Counted from the stretch's first letter, positions 1-6,054 are shown. The stretch: DNA of 6,054 nucleotides from Bordetella parapertussis (GCA_945882005.1 CAMCWG010000184.1:1-6054); one strand, 5' to 3'. The notes: generated by a model from the sequence alone, not told the origin. Numbers and translations: made by a program.

Positions 1-3
1 GTT

Positions 4-77
4 GGCGCAATGGCAGAGTGGTTATGCAGCGGATTGCAAATCCGTGTAGCTCGGTTCGATTCCGGGTTGCGCCTCCA
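4..77 (+). tRNA. tRNA-Cys, anticodon GCA, with encoded CCA
   Basis: The sequence folds as a full tRNA. The seven-base acceptor arm GGCGCAA (4-10) pairs perfectly with TTGCGCC (67-73). The anticodon stem 29-33 pairs with 41-45, with one G-T pair at its outer end. The seven-base loop is TTGCAAA, with anticodon GCA at 36-38. The T-arm carries GGTTCGATTCC (53-63). The discriminator base is T (74), as expected for the cysteine tRNA, and CCA is encoded at 75-77. It reads UGC and UGU codons. Its promoter lies outside the window, since only three bases precede it. The next gene starts ten bases after the CCA. Confidence 0.97.
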
Positions 78-87
78 GTAAATAACA

Positions 88-1344
88 ATGACAAGCGTAA
101 GCCCTAGCTCCCCCTTACCTGTAATGCCCTCCGGCATGGTCGCCTTGCGTATCGTGCTCGTATTTGCTGTCGGGTATTTTTTATCGTACGCCATGCGTTC
201 GGTGAACGCAGCAATCGCCCCTCTTTTGGTCTCAGACCTAAGTCTGTCAGCGAGCGAGTTAGGCTGGCTGTCTTCGGCCTACATCCTTTCCTTCTCTGCC
301 ATGCAAATTCCCGTCGGCATTTGGCTCGACCGGTACGGTGCACGGCGCACCGAGTCGACACTGCTCCTCGTTGCAGCGCTTGGGGCCGGACTCACCGCGA
401 TCGGAGAGACGCTTTGGGTGCAGTCTGCGGGGCGCATCCTCATTGGTATTGGTGTTTCCGCCTGCCTGATGGCCGCTTACTCTTACTTCAGACGCTGTTT
501 TCCTGCCGAGAGGCAGCCGCGATTAGTGATGTACATGCTGATATCGGGCACCTCAGGCGCGCTCATGGCGAGTCAACCTGCGCTGACATTGGCGGAATGG
601 GTTGGTTGGCGACAGGTTTTTAGCCTGACAGCACTCATGTTTCTGCTCTGTGCCGTCGCGATTTTTGTATTTACGGGCGACTTGGACCGGCAGACCGGTG
701 CGAACAAACAGCAGATTGCAAACGCCAGTTTTTTAACGTTGTGTCGACATCCCTTCATGGTTCGCGTGCTGCCCGCGACCGTATTTACGATCGGCGGTTT
801 TGGCGCGCTGCAAACCCTCTGGGCAGGCCCTTGGTTTACCCAAATATTGGGCATGAGTCCCGACCGTGCAAGCCAAACGCTGCTCTACATGAACGCCAGC
901 ATTCTCTGCTCCTATTTCTTAATGGGTGAGCTCAGTCCACGTCTGATCAAACGAGGCGTTTCGCTCTTAAACCAATCGGTGGGGGCTCTGATCTGGCTAC
1001 CCCTCTGTATCGGGGTGATTACGTTTTGGCAGCACTCTGCTTCTTGGATACTATGGCTCATCCTGGCACCCGCGATTCCAGCGATGTTTTTACTTCAGAC
1101 GCAAGCGGCCCTCGAGTTTCCGAGTGCGGTCGCGGGGCGAGTGCTTACGACCTATAACCTGCTGGTATTTGCGGGTACGTTTATTGTTCAATGGGGTTTT
1201 GGTGCTTTAACCGATTTATTTCAGCGTTTGAATCACAGCCCGAGCCAATCGCTTACCTACTCCATGGCATGTTTATTCATGTTGCAAGTGCTTGGGCTGC
1301 TTTGGTTTTTTATCAAAAAGCCTGATGGATCAATCCGTACTTGA
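88..1344 (+). CDS. MFS transporter, substrate unknown
   Basis: This 418-residue inner-membrane protein has about twelve hydrophobic segments in two six-helix halves, joined by a polar loop near residues 198-215. That is the usual length and plan of a major facilitator. The loop between helices 2 and 3 carries the family signature GIWLDRYGARR (residues 77-87). A GRILIGIG stretch near residue 115 resembles the conserved start of helix 4. A short polar N-terminus precedes helix 1, which begins near residue 18. The ATG at 88 gives the longest form but has no Shine-Dalgarno sequence; ATGs at 124 and 136 would still keep all helices. The gene starts ten bases after tRNA-Cys and its end overlaps the next gene, so it probably heads or joins the plus-strand operon. 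The substrate cannot be read from the sequence; proton-driven uptake or efflux of a small organic molecule is the general expectation. Confidence 0.9.
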   Translation: MTSVSPSSPLPVMPSGMVALRIVLVFAVGYFLSYAMRSVNAAIAPLLVSDLSLSASELGWLSSAYILSFSAMQIPVGIWLDRYGARRTESTLLLVAALGAGLTAIGETLWVQSAGRILIGIGVSACLMAAYSYFRRCFPAERQPRLVMYMLISGTSGALMASQPALTLAEWVGWRQVFSLTALMFLLCAVAIFVFTGDLDRQTGANKQQIANASFLTLCRHPFMVRVLPATVFTIGGFGALQTLWAGPWFTQILGMSPDRASQTLLYMNASILCSYFLMGELSPRLIKRGVSLLNQSVGALIWLPLCIGVITFWQHSASWILWLILAPAIPAMFLLQTQAALEFPSAVAGRVLTTYNLLVFAGTFIVQWGFGALTDLFQRLNHSPSQSLTYSMACLFMLQVLGLLWFFIKKPDGSIRT

Positions 1345-1969
1345 TGCGATCGCGCGCTGGCCTAATGTGCCAGCTGTCTATGGCTGGCTCTCTTTGAGCG
1401 CTCGGGGTGCCTGGCGCCTGCATCCGCTGGGTGACGCACAGCTTGGTGGCGACGGCACTGGCATCGCAAACACCCAGATTTTAGGCTTCATCGGTCGAAA
1501 TTACGCCTGCGAACCCGACGGCCGGTGGTTTTTTCAAAATGGCCCTCAACGCGTTTATGTGCGACTAGATGCCGCTCCGTTCATTCTGCACCTGCGTCCT
1601 GATAGTCATGCCCTCGTTACCCAGAACGAACTACCGATCAAAACAGTCACGCATTGGTTTGCGGACGATGAAGGCCAGCTGTACGCCCAGACCGATCAAG
1701 GTCCTGCCCGCATTGATGATCGCGACTTGATGGGTCTGGCTGAGGTGCTTAAAGGCGATACTGGCCTGGCAATGCTCGAAGCGCTTGAAGGGCTTGAACA
1801 GCGAGACGATGCATCACTCGCACGACGCGAGGCGCTAAAGTTCTCTGATCCTTCAACGAAGTATGCCGCGCTTCGTCACCCCGCACCGTTGAGCCATATA
1901 CTGCGCAGCGATATCGCAAAGACGCTAGGTTTTGTGAGCAACCCGGGGCCAATGCGCTCCGATTCGTAA
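1325..1969 (+). CDS. conserved protein of unknown function (DUF2946-like)
   Basis: This predicted soluble protein of 214 residues has no signal peptide and no membrane segment. The N-terminal half holds a distinctive pattern: RWPNVPAVYGWL (residues 11-22), GAWRL (28-32), then FIGRNY (55-60) and GRWFFQNGPQRVYVRLD (66-82). From memory this resembles a Burkholderiales family annotated DUF2946, a name I give with moderate confidence and no function. The C-terminal half is less distinctive, with an acidic helical stretch near residues 140-180. I chose the ATG at 1325 over an upstream TTG at 1292, because the ATG gives the N-terminus MDQSVLDAIARWP that I would expect of the family. That start overlaps the transporter gene by 20 bases, suggesting translational coupling. 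The Nudix gene follows after 24 bases. Confidence 0.8.
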   Translation: MDQSVLDAIARWPNVPAVYGWLSLSARGAWRLHPLGDAQLGGDGTGIANTQILGFIGRNYACEPDGRWFFQNGPQRVYVRLDAAPFILHLRPDSHALVTQNELPIKTVTHWFADDEGQLYAQTDQGPARIDDRDLMGLAEVLKGDTGLAMLEALEGLEQRDDASLARREALKFSDPSTKYAALRHPAPLSHILRSDIAKTLGFVSNPGPMRSDS

Positions 1970-1993
1970 CCATTAGCCTTAAAATACGGATCT

Positions 1994-2584
1994 ATGAGCC
2001 ACGATCCTGACTTCTACTTCCCGGCGCCACGTCTGCAAAGGTTCTGCGGGCAGTGTGCGACCCCCATCACGCGCCGTCTTCTTGAGGGCGATAATCGCGA
2101 ACGGGATGTTTGTGAAGCCTGCGGCGCAGTCCATTACCAAAACCCCAGACTTGTGGTGGGCACCCTACCCATCTGGAATGACAAAATACTTCTGTGTCTA
2201 CGCGCCATTGAACCGCGCGCTAATACTTGGACCTTACCAGCGGGTTTTATGGAGCTTGGTGAAACCATCGGCCAAGGTGCCGAACGTGAGACACAGGAAG
2301 AGGCCGGCGCGCAAATCACGCTCGGCAAACTCTATACCGTTGTCGATATCCCACACGTCGACCAAGTACATGTCTATTTTCTAGCCCACGCGACCAGCCC
2401 CGATCTTGATCCAGGCCCAGAAACACTCGAAGCGCGTTGGTACGGTATTGACGAAATACCGTGGGACAACCTTTCCTTTCGCTCAGTCTCGACGACACTC
2501 AAACACTACCTGCGTGAACGTGAAACTGGCCATTTCGATACGCACCATTACTCACTTTTCGCAGCTAATCGGCCGGGCGATTGA
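1994..2584 (+). CDS. Nudix hydrolase with N-terminal zinc ribbon
   Basis: This 196-residue soluble protein has two domains. Residues 18-43 form a four-cysteine zinc ribbon (C18-x2-C21 and C40-x2-C43). Residues about 52-180 are a Nudix fold. The Nudix box fits G-x5-E-x7-RE-x2-EE-x-G exactly at residues 84-105, with R98, E99, E102 and E103 as the metal-binding core. Such enzymes hydrolyse nucleoside diphosphates linked to another group, such as NADH, ADP-ribose or FAD. The ribbon recalls NudC and the Nudix_N_2 type, but the protein is much shorter than E. coli NudC (about 257 residues) and I do not see the NudC-specific SQPWPFP motif after the Nudix box. I therefore leave the substrate open. 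The ATG has only a weak upstream CGGA. It sits between the unknown gene and aat, 25 bases before the latter, as I recall for related bacteria. Confidence 0.93.
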   Translation: MSHDPDFYFPAPRLQRFCGQCATPITRRLLEGDNRERDVCEACGAVHYQNPRLVVGTLPIWNDKILLCLRAIEPRANTWTLPAGFMELGETIGQGAERETQEEAGAQITLGKLYTVVDIPHVDQVHVYFLAHATSPDLDPGPETLEARWYGIDEIPWDNLSFRSVSTTLKHYLRERETGHFDTHHYSLFAANRPGD

Positions 2585-2609
2585 GTGCTAAAACCAGATT
2601 GAGCCTCCC

Positions 2610-3350
2610 ATGCGCCTAATCTGGCTTGAACCCGACACGCCTTTCCCCGACCCAGAAGAGGCTCTACAAGAACCGGCCGGGCTGTTGGCCGCAGGGGCTG
2701 ACTTATCCATCCCTCGCCTGCATGCCGCTTACAGCCGAGGGATCTTCCCCTGGTTCTCTGAGGAAGAGCCACCCCTCTGGTGGTCTCCCGACCCCAGAAT
2801 GGTGCTCCAGTGCGATGCGCTTCACCTATCGCACTCGCTAGGAAAGCGGCTAAGACAAATCGCCCGCGCACAGAACGCAGGTGACTACTCTACCGTTGTC
2901 AAAGTCAATACGGCTTTCACCTCCGTTCTACGCGCCTGCGCACGGCCAGCGCATAACGGACAGCCTGGCACTTGGATCACCAAAGAAATGCAACTGGCCT
3001 ACGAAGCTTGGCATTTGTTGGGACACGTGCACAGCATCGAAACATGGGTGGATGGCGAGTTGGTAGGAGGGCTCTACGGTGTAAGCCTTGGCCGGATGTT
3101 TTTTGGTGAGTCGATGTTTAGCCGAGCAACAGACGCCTCTAAAATCGCCTTGGCGCATTTGGTTTGGTTCTTAAAGAATCACGGGATCCCATGGGTTGAC
3201 TGTCAGATGTACACCGCCCACTTAAGCACATTGGGTGCCGCACCCGTATCGCGACAACAATTTGTTGCACATGTCCGGCAACACACTTCGATGCCCGACA
3301 TCGTTTGGCACCCCGGGACACTAGACCATCGGGGTATATTGCAACCATGA
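2610..3350 (+). CDS. aat: leucyl/phenylalanyl-tRNA-protein transferase
   Basis: Aat moves Leu or Phe from its tRNA to the N-terminal Lys or Arg of a protein in the cytoplasm. This creates a primary N-degron read by ClpS for ClpAP proteolysis. The 246-residue length fits the family. Signature blocks are present in order: GIFPWF (44-49), [12 protein letters not shown] (55-66), GTWIT (120-124), the [17 protein letters not shown] region (156-172), and [14 protein letters not shown] (197-210). Residues W122, E167, D197 and Q199 match E. coli W111, E156, D186 and Q188 with one constant offset of 11, so the active site looks intact. The start has only a short GAG at 2601-2603 as a possible ribosome site. 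The stop codon overlaps the bpt start as ATGA, a typical sign of coupled translation. Confidence 0.97.
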   Translation: MRLIWLEPDTPFPDPEEALQEPAGLLAAGADLSIPRLHAAYSRGIFPWFSEEEPPLWWSPDPRMVLQCDALHLSHSLGKRLRQIARAQNAGDYSTVVKVNTAFTSVLRACARPAHNGQPGTWITKEMQLAYEAWHLLGHVHSIETWVDGELVGGLYGVSLGRMFFGESMFSRATDASKIALAHLVWFLKNHGIPWVDCQMYTAHLSTLGAAPVSRQQFVAHVRQHTSMPDIVWHPGTLDHRGILQP

Positions 3351-4090
3351 GTCAGCTCAAAGAACTCCCCTTTTCGGCACTGCAGTTTTATGCCACGGCC
3401 CCCTATCCTTGCAGCTACCTGCCAGAGCAGCAGGCGCGCTCGCAGGTCGCAGCGCCTGGGCATTTAATTCATGCTGACACCTACTCACAGCTGATCGATC
3501 AAGGCTTTCGGCGCAGCGGGCTGTTTACCTACCGTCCGCACTGTGACAATTGCCGTGCATGCCTGCCGGTGCGTGTGGATGCCAGTCGCTTCGTTGCGAA
3601 CCGTACACAACAACGCACACTCAAACGCCATCAGCAATTACGTCCGCTGGTTGCAGAGCTATCTTGGTCCAGCGAACACTATGCCCTGTATGCCCGCTAT
3701 CAGGCGTTACGTCATCCTGGAGGTGGCATGGATGACGACAGTCGCACGCAATACAGCGAGTTTTTGTTGGCTAGTCGCGTCAACACACGCCTAGTCGAGT
3801 TTCGAGAAGAGGACGGCACACTGCGGATGGTGTCGATTATTGATGTGCTTGACCAGGGGCTATCTTCGGTCTACACCTTCTACGACCCAGAGGCACCAGG
3901 CAGTCTCGGTACTTACAGTATTTTGTGGCAAATTAATCAATGCCGCCAGCTTGGACTTCCTTGGCTGTATTTAGGATATTGGATCGAAAAGAGTGCAAAA
4001 ATGGCGTACAAGGGCGCATTTGGTCCCGCTCAATACAGGCACGGCGGTCACTGGCACGATCAGCCCCCAGCCCCTGATACTTCTCTCTGA
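3347..4090 (+). CDS. bpt: aspartate/glutamate leucyltransferase
   Basis: Bpt transfers leucine from Leu-tRNA to an N-terminal Asp or Glu, feeding those proteins to ClpS/ClpAP. It is related to eukaryotic arginyltransferase ATE1, and older annotations call it ate. The 247-residue protein begins with the family's [14 protein letters not shown] block (20-33). It then has [25 protein letters not shown] sequence with C66, C69 and C72, which together with C22 form the conserved cysteine set. The C-terminal part carries [10 protein letters not shown] and the LGYWI...KMAYK block of the acyltransferase fold. I chose the ATG at 3347 over a TTG at 3305 because it overlaps the aat stop as ATGA and gives the expected N-terminus. 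All blocks are intact. Leucyl rather than arginyl specificity is inferred from the bacterial family, not read from single residues. Confidence 0.95.
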   Translation: MSQLKELPFSALQFYATAPYPCSYLPEQQARSQVAAPGHLIHADTYSQLIDQGFRRSGLFTYRPHCDNCRACLPVRVDASRFVANRTQQRTLKRHQQLRPLVAELSWSSEHYALYARYQALRHPGGGMDDDSRTQYSEFLLASRVNTRLVEFREEDGTLRMVSIIDVLDQGLSSVYTFYDPEAPGSLGTYSILWQINQCRQLGLPWLYLGYWIEKSAKMAYKGAFGPAQYRHGGHWHDQPPAPDTSL

Positions 4091-4111
4091 ATCTATTTTT
4101 AAACGGTTGTC

Positions 4112-5161
4112 ATGTCAATACTCTTTCAAGCCTACCCCTTGGCGCGCCAAGCCCTATTTGCGATGGACGCCGAGGCAGCGCACGACGCAACGCTTACCGC
4201 TCTACAGCGCGCCTATGATTGTTCGCTGACACGGGGGCTCATGCACAGTCGCGTCCTGGCCCCGACAACCTTAATGGGGTTGGCCTTACAAAACCCTGTC
4301 GGGCTCGCTGCAGGTCTTGATAAGAACGGCGCGCATATTGACGCAATGGGCAACCTTGGCTTTGGTTTTGTCGAGGTGGGCACCGTGACGCCCCGCGCTC
4401 AGCCCGGCAACCCCAAGCCACGTATGTTCCGCCTACCAGAGGCACAAGCCCTGATTAATCGACTGGGTTTTAACAATCAGGGGCTTGACACGTTTTTGAG
4501 TAACGTCCAGCGCAGCACCTGGCGCACACAAGGTGGCGTGATTGGCCTGAACATTGGTAAGAACGCTGATACACCCATCGAACGCGCTGCAGATGACTAC
4601 CTGATTGGCCTCGCGGGAGTCTATCCCCATGCCGATTACATCACCGTCAATATCTCCTCGCCCAATACAAAGAATCTCCGGGCGCTGCAAGGTGAACATG
4701 AGCTCGACGACCTGCTCTCGCAGCTGGCGCGTCGCGCCCTAGAGCTGGCGGCGCAGTATCAGCGACGTGTTCCACTGGCAGTAAAGATTGCACCCGACCT
4801 GACAGAAGAGCAGATCGACATCATCACCGAGGTGCTTCCTCGCCACGGCATTAATGGCGTCATCGCCACCAATACGACGATCGCGCGCGATGCTGTGCAA
4901 GGGTTGGCGCACGCTCAAGAAGCGGGTGGTCTATCGGGTGCCCCGTTGCACGAACGCTCACTCGAAGTGATTACCCGACTACGCGCAAAGCTTGGACCGG
5001 ACTTCGCCATCATTGGTGTAGGCGGAATTGTCTCGGGCAAGCACGCTGCAGAAAAAATATCAGCCGGTGCCAATGCCGTGCAGCTATACACAGGTCTGAT
5101 TTACAAAGGACCTGCGTTGGTGGGGGAGTGTGTCCGCGAGATTGCGAAACTCGGTAAATAG
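4112..5161 (+). CDS. pyrD: dihydroorotate dehydrogenase (quinone), class 2
   Basis: PyrD oxidises dihydroorotate to orotate, the fourth step of pyrimidine synthesis, passing electrons through FMN to membrane quinone. The 349-residue length and the N-terminal extension of about 40 residues ([19 protein letters not shown]) mark the membrane-associated class 2 enzyme; class 1 enzymes lack it. FMN and substrate motifs are [10 protein letters not shown] (64-73, with K71), the [23 protein letters not shown] region (100-122), NIGKN (147-151), VNISSPNT (179-186) with catalytic S183, ATNTT, and GVGGI (302-306) followed by the phosphate-binding end. The catalytic base is Ser, as in class 2. No Shine-Dalgarno sequence precedes the ATG. 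It lies 21 bases after bpt, is the last gene of the run, and is followed by a terminator. I see no sign of pyrimidine-responsive attenuation just upstream. Confidence 0.98.
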   Translation: MSILFQAYPLARQALFAMDAEAAHDATLTALQRAYDCSLTRGLMHSRVLAPTTLMGLALQNPVGLAAGLDKNGAHIDAMGNLGFGFVEVGTVTPRAQPGNPKPRMFRLPEAQALINRLGFNNQGLDTFLSNVQRSTWRTQGGVIGLNIGKNADTPIERAADDYLIGLAGVYPHADYITVNISSPNTKNLRALQGEHELDDLLSQLARRALELAAQYQRRVPLAVKIAPDLTEEQIDIITEVLPRHGINGVIATNTTIARDAVQGLAHAQEAGGLSGAPLHERSLEVITRLRAKLGPDFAIIGVGGIVSGKHAAEKISAGANAVQLYTGLIYKGPALVGECVREIAKLGK

Positions 5162-5173
5162 TGTGACCCAAAT

Positions 5174-5201
5174 AAAAAAACCACCCGAGGGTGGTTTTTT
5201 T
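5174..5201. terminator. bidirectional intrinsic terminator between pyrD and phasin gene
   Basis: A perfect CCACC/GGTGG stem (5181-5185 with 5190-5194) closes a CGAG loop. It is flanked by seven A bases (5174-5180) and seven T bases (5195-5201) that can extend the stem. A U tract therefore follows the hairpin on either strand. It starts 13 bases after the pyrD stop and lies 16 bases beyond the phasin stop, so it can end both converging transcripts. Confidence 0.93.
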
Positions 5202-5217
5202 ATTGCGACTGTCTAGC

Positions 5218-5793
5218 TTAGGCTGCGCGGCGGCCGCGTGTAGCGGACTTAGCAGCTTCAGCGGCTTGACCAGCAGCTTTGAACGTGGCGTTCGCAGCAG
5301 CCGAAAGGTTCTTCTCGGCAACTTCAGCAGCCTGCTTGGCGGCTTTGGTCATCGAATCGTAAGCCGAACTAGCCTGAGCCATAGAGCTTTTCAGGATTGC
5401 AACAGCACCTTCCGAACCTGCTGGAGCGTTCTTGGTGAACTGTTCGATCGCGTCCTGAACATGCTTCTGACCTTCAGCAACATGCGACTCGCTCAGTTTG
5501 GCTAAGTCAGCCTGAACCGTTGAAACGATGTCATAGACATGCTTGCTGTAAGCCATGGCTTTTTCTGCGCTTGGCTGAACAAGAGCGGTGGAAAACGACA
5601 AAGCTTCTTGAGCATCTTTCACGCCAGCAACTTGCTGCGACGTGGCCGACACTTCGTCGATCGTAGCTTTCATGGCCTTGAGGTTGAGGTCAACGAGTTT
5701 CTCGAAACCTGAAAAAACTGAACCCTGGACAGCCACGAATGCATCGATGGCCGCTTTTTGACTATTTAGGACCTGCTGAGGAATTGCAGACAT
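5218..5793 (-). CDS. phasin family protein (PHA granule-associated)
   Basis: Phasins coat intracellular polyhydroxyalkanoate granules and control their number and size. This 191-residue protein is almost wholly helical and rich in Ala, Lys, Gln and Ser, with no Cys or Trp. It carries the family-like block FEKLVDLNLKAMKATIDE (residues about 30-47) and ends in a basic, Ala-rich tail, AAKSATRGRRAA. The tail recalls those phasins whose ends touch DNA, as in PhaM or PhaF, but it is too short to claim that here. The ATG at 5793 is the start: a GGAG lies six bases upstream, and a TTG at 5805 would place this ribosome site inside the coding region. It has its own promoter and dyads upstream and converges on pyrD. 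No other PHA gene is visible, so the link to PHA rests on the family. Confidence 0.93.
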   Translation of the reverse strand: MSAIPQQVLNSQKAAIDAFVAVQGSVFSGFEKLVDLNLKAMKATIDEVSATSQQVAGVKDAQEALSFSTALVQPSAEKAMAYSKHVYDIVSTVQADLAKLSESHVAEGQKHVQDAIEQFTKNAPAGSEGAVAILKSSMAQASSAYDSMTKAAKQAAEVAEKNLSAAANATFKAAGQAAEAAKSATRGRRAA

Positions 5794-5799
5794 GGTGTT

Positions 5800-5803
5800 C
5801 TCC
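5800..5803 (-). promoter_or_regulatory. ribosome binding site of the phasin gene
   Basis: GGAG on the minus strand sits six bases before the ATG at 5793. It is the clearest Shine-Dalgarno sequence in the window; the plus-strand genes have weak ones or none. It decides the start against the TTG at 5805. Confidence 0.85.
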
Positions 5804-5832
5804 AAAATGAGTAAGTGTTTGATTGCTGCGAT

Positions 5833-5849
5833 ATGTTGCAGTGCACAAG
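5833..5849. promoter_or_regulatory. possible operator 1 at the phasin transcription start
   Basis: An imperfect dyad centred at 5841 contains GTTGC-N3-GCAC with TGCA repeated on each side of the centre. It covers the predicted start of transcription, where a bound protein would block RNA polymerase. The same GTTGC-N3-GCAC core occurs in a second dyad upstream. The core TGC-N3-GCA resembles the CTGC-N3-GCAG type of site reported for the PHA regulator PhaR. Assignment to PhaR is inference. Confidence 0.5.
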
Positions 5850-5853
5850 TGTC

Positions 5854-5881
5854 ATTTTAGGCTTAAAAATAGTCGTGTCAA
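5854..5881 (-). promoter_or_regulatory. sigma-70 promoter of the phasin gene
   Basis: On the minus strand a perfect -35 box TTGACA (5881-5876) is followed, after 16 bases, by TAAAAT (5859-5854), five of six matches to the -10 consensus. The transcription start would be near 5847, giving a leader of about 54 bases. AT-rich DNA further upstream could act as an UP element. This is close to consensus, fitting an abundant granule protein that is held down by a repressor when not needed. Confidence 0.82.
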
Positions 5882-5885
5882 CAAC

Positions 5886-5908
5886 TTTTTGTTGCGACGC
5901 ACCAAAAA
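5886..5908. promoter_or_regulatory. possible operator 2 upstream of the phasin -35 box
   Basis: This dyad is centred on A5897 with eleven positions per arm, ten of which pair; the inner part is TTGTTGCGACGCACCAA (5889-5905). It shares GTTGC-N3-GCAC with operator 1 and lies 56 bases from it, centre to centre. It ends four bases upstream of the -35 box. Two related dyads flanking the promoter suggest repression by a dimeric or tetrameric DNA-binding protein, for which PhaR is the obvious candidate. Confidence 0.55.
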
Positions 5909-5955
5909 ACCACAATATTTTTATTTATAAAGATTTGCTTTATTTTTGTGCGAAT
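5909..5955. other. AT-rich spacer upstream of the phasin promoter
   Basis: This stretch is mostly A and T (for example AATATTTTTATTTATAAAG), unlike the roughly balanced base content of the genes. It separates the phasin control region from the stop of the frame at the right edge. A small ATAAAG/CTTTAT dyad (5927-5932 with 5938-5943) lies in it but has no GC stem and no following T tract on the minus strand. It may serve as an UP element or bendable DNA. No gene is visible. Confidence 0.4.
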
Positions 5956-6054
5956 TTATAGAGTACCCGTTGCGCCGGACTCATAGCCGAGTGCCTCTGA
6001 AATCGCCCCTGCAGTTGAAACAAGCTGTGGAATCCAGGCGTCTTGCAGACGGCT
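5956..6054 (-). CDS. C-terminal end of a partial gene, possibly an IclR-type regulator
   Basis: The last 32 codons of an open minus-strand frame end at TAA (5958-5956); the rest lies beyond the window. The visible residues include DAWIPQLVSTAGAISEALGY. An amphipathic helix ending in ALGY at the extreme C-terminus recalls the end of the effector-binding domain of IclR-family regulators. The evidence is thin: another minus-strand frame and one plus-strand frame are also open over this short stretch. I prefer this frame for its composition and helix-like pattern. It is oriented like the phasin gene, with about 160 bases between the stop and the phasin ATG. Confidence 0.4.
   Translation of the reverse strand, partial: SRLQDAWIPQLVSTAGAISEALGYESGATGTL

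Noticed and set aside
4..87. tRNA-Cys as an integration site for a mobile element
   Set aside because: No integrase gene and no repeat of the tRNA 3' end is seen in the window, and the genes that follow are housekeeping.
1292..1324. Upstream TTG start for the unknown protein, adding 11 residues
   Set aside because: The added stretch lies wholly inside the transporter's last helix. The ATG at 1325 gives the expected N-terminus.
2548..2871. Minus-strand open frame of 107 codons opposite the Nudix-aat junction
   Set aside because: It is antisense to two genes with intact motifs, and its product resembles no family I know.
3305..3346. Upstream TTG start for bpt, adding 14 residues
   Set aside because: It lies within the end of aat. 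The ATG at 3347 makes a standard ATGA overlap and the family-like start MSQLKELPF.
5191..5505. Plus-strand open frame of 104 codons across the terminator and the end of the phasin gene
   Set aside because: It starts inside the terminator hairpin and runs antisense to a recognisable phasin. Its low-complexity product mirrors the Ala-rich coding strand.
5794..5805. TTG start at 5805 for the phasin gene
   Set aside because: It would put the GGAG ribosome site inside the coding region; the ATG at 5793 is correctly spaced from it.
5927..5943. ATAAAG/CTTTAT hairpin as a terminator for the right-edge gene
   Set aside because: The stem is almost all AT, and on the minus strand it is followed by A-rich rather than T-rich sequence.

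Overview
The window reads as ordinary chromosomal DNA from a betaproteobacterium of the order Burkholderiales, most likely near the Alcaligenaceae. The basis is the gene content and order (a DUF2946-like unknown, a zinc-ribbon Nudix hydrolase, aat, bpt, pyrD), the protein sequences themselves, a quinone-type PyrD, and a polyhydroxyalkanoate (PHA) granule phasin. I recognise these families from memory; no search was run.

Layout. A complete tRNA-Cys(GCA) with encoded CCA occupies the left edge. Ten bases after its CCA begins a tightly packed plus-strand run of six genes: an MFS transporter, a conserved protein of unknown function that overlaps the transporter's end, a Nudix hydrolase with a four-cysteine zinc ribbon, aat (leucyl/phenylalanyl-tRNA-protein transferase), bpt (aspartate/glutamate leucyltransferase, overlapping aat by ATGA) and pyrD (class 2 dihydroorotate dehydrogenase). 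Gaps are at most 25 bases, so the run looks like one transcription unit. A perfect GC hairpin flanked by A and T tracts follows pyrD and probably terminates transcription from both sides. Converging on it is a minus-strand phasin gene. Its upstream region holds a strong sigma-70 promoter flanked by two related dyads that look like repressor operators. At the right edge is the last 32 codons of another minus-strand frame, perhaps an IclR-type regulator.

How the genes fit together. Aat and Bpt are the two bacterial aminoacyl-tRNA-dependent transferases of the N-degron pathway. Aat adds Leu/Phe to N-terminal Lys/Arg, and Bpt adds Leu to N-terminal Asp/Glu; both mark proteins for ClpS/ClpAP. PyrD supplies orotate for pyrimidine synthesis. 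The Nudix protein and the unknown protein have no proven link to either process. The phasin is a separate unit belonging to PHA storage.

I found no mobile element, CRISPR array, phage gene or convincingly new system. The points most worth a second look are the phasin operator-promoter arrangement, the tRNA-transporter junction, and the unknown protein kept next to the N-degron pair.
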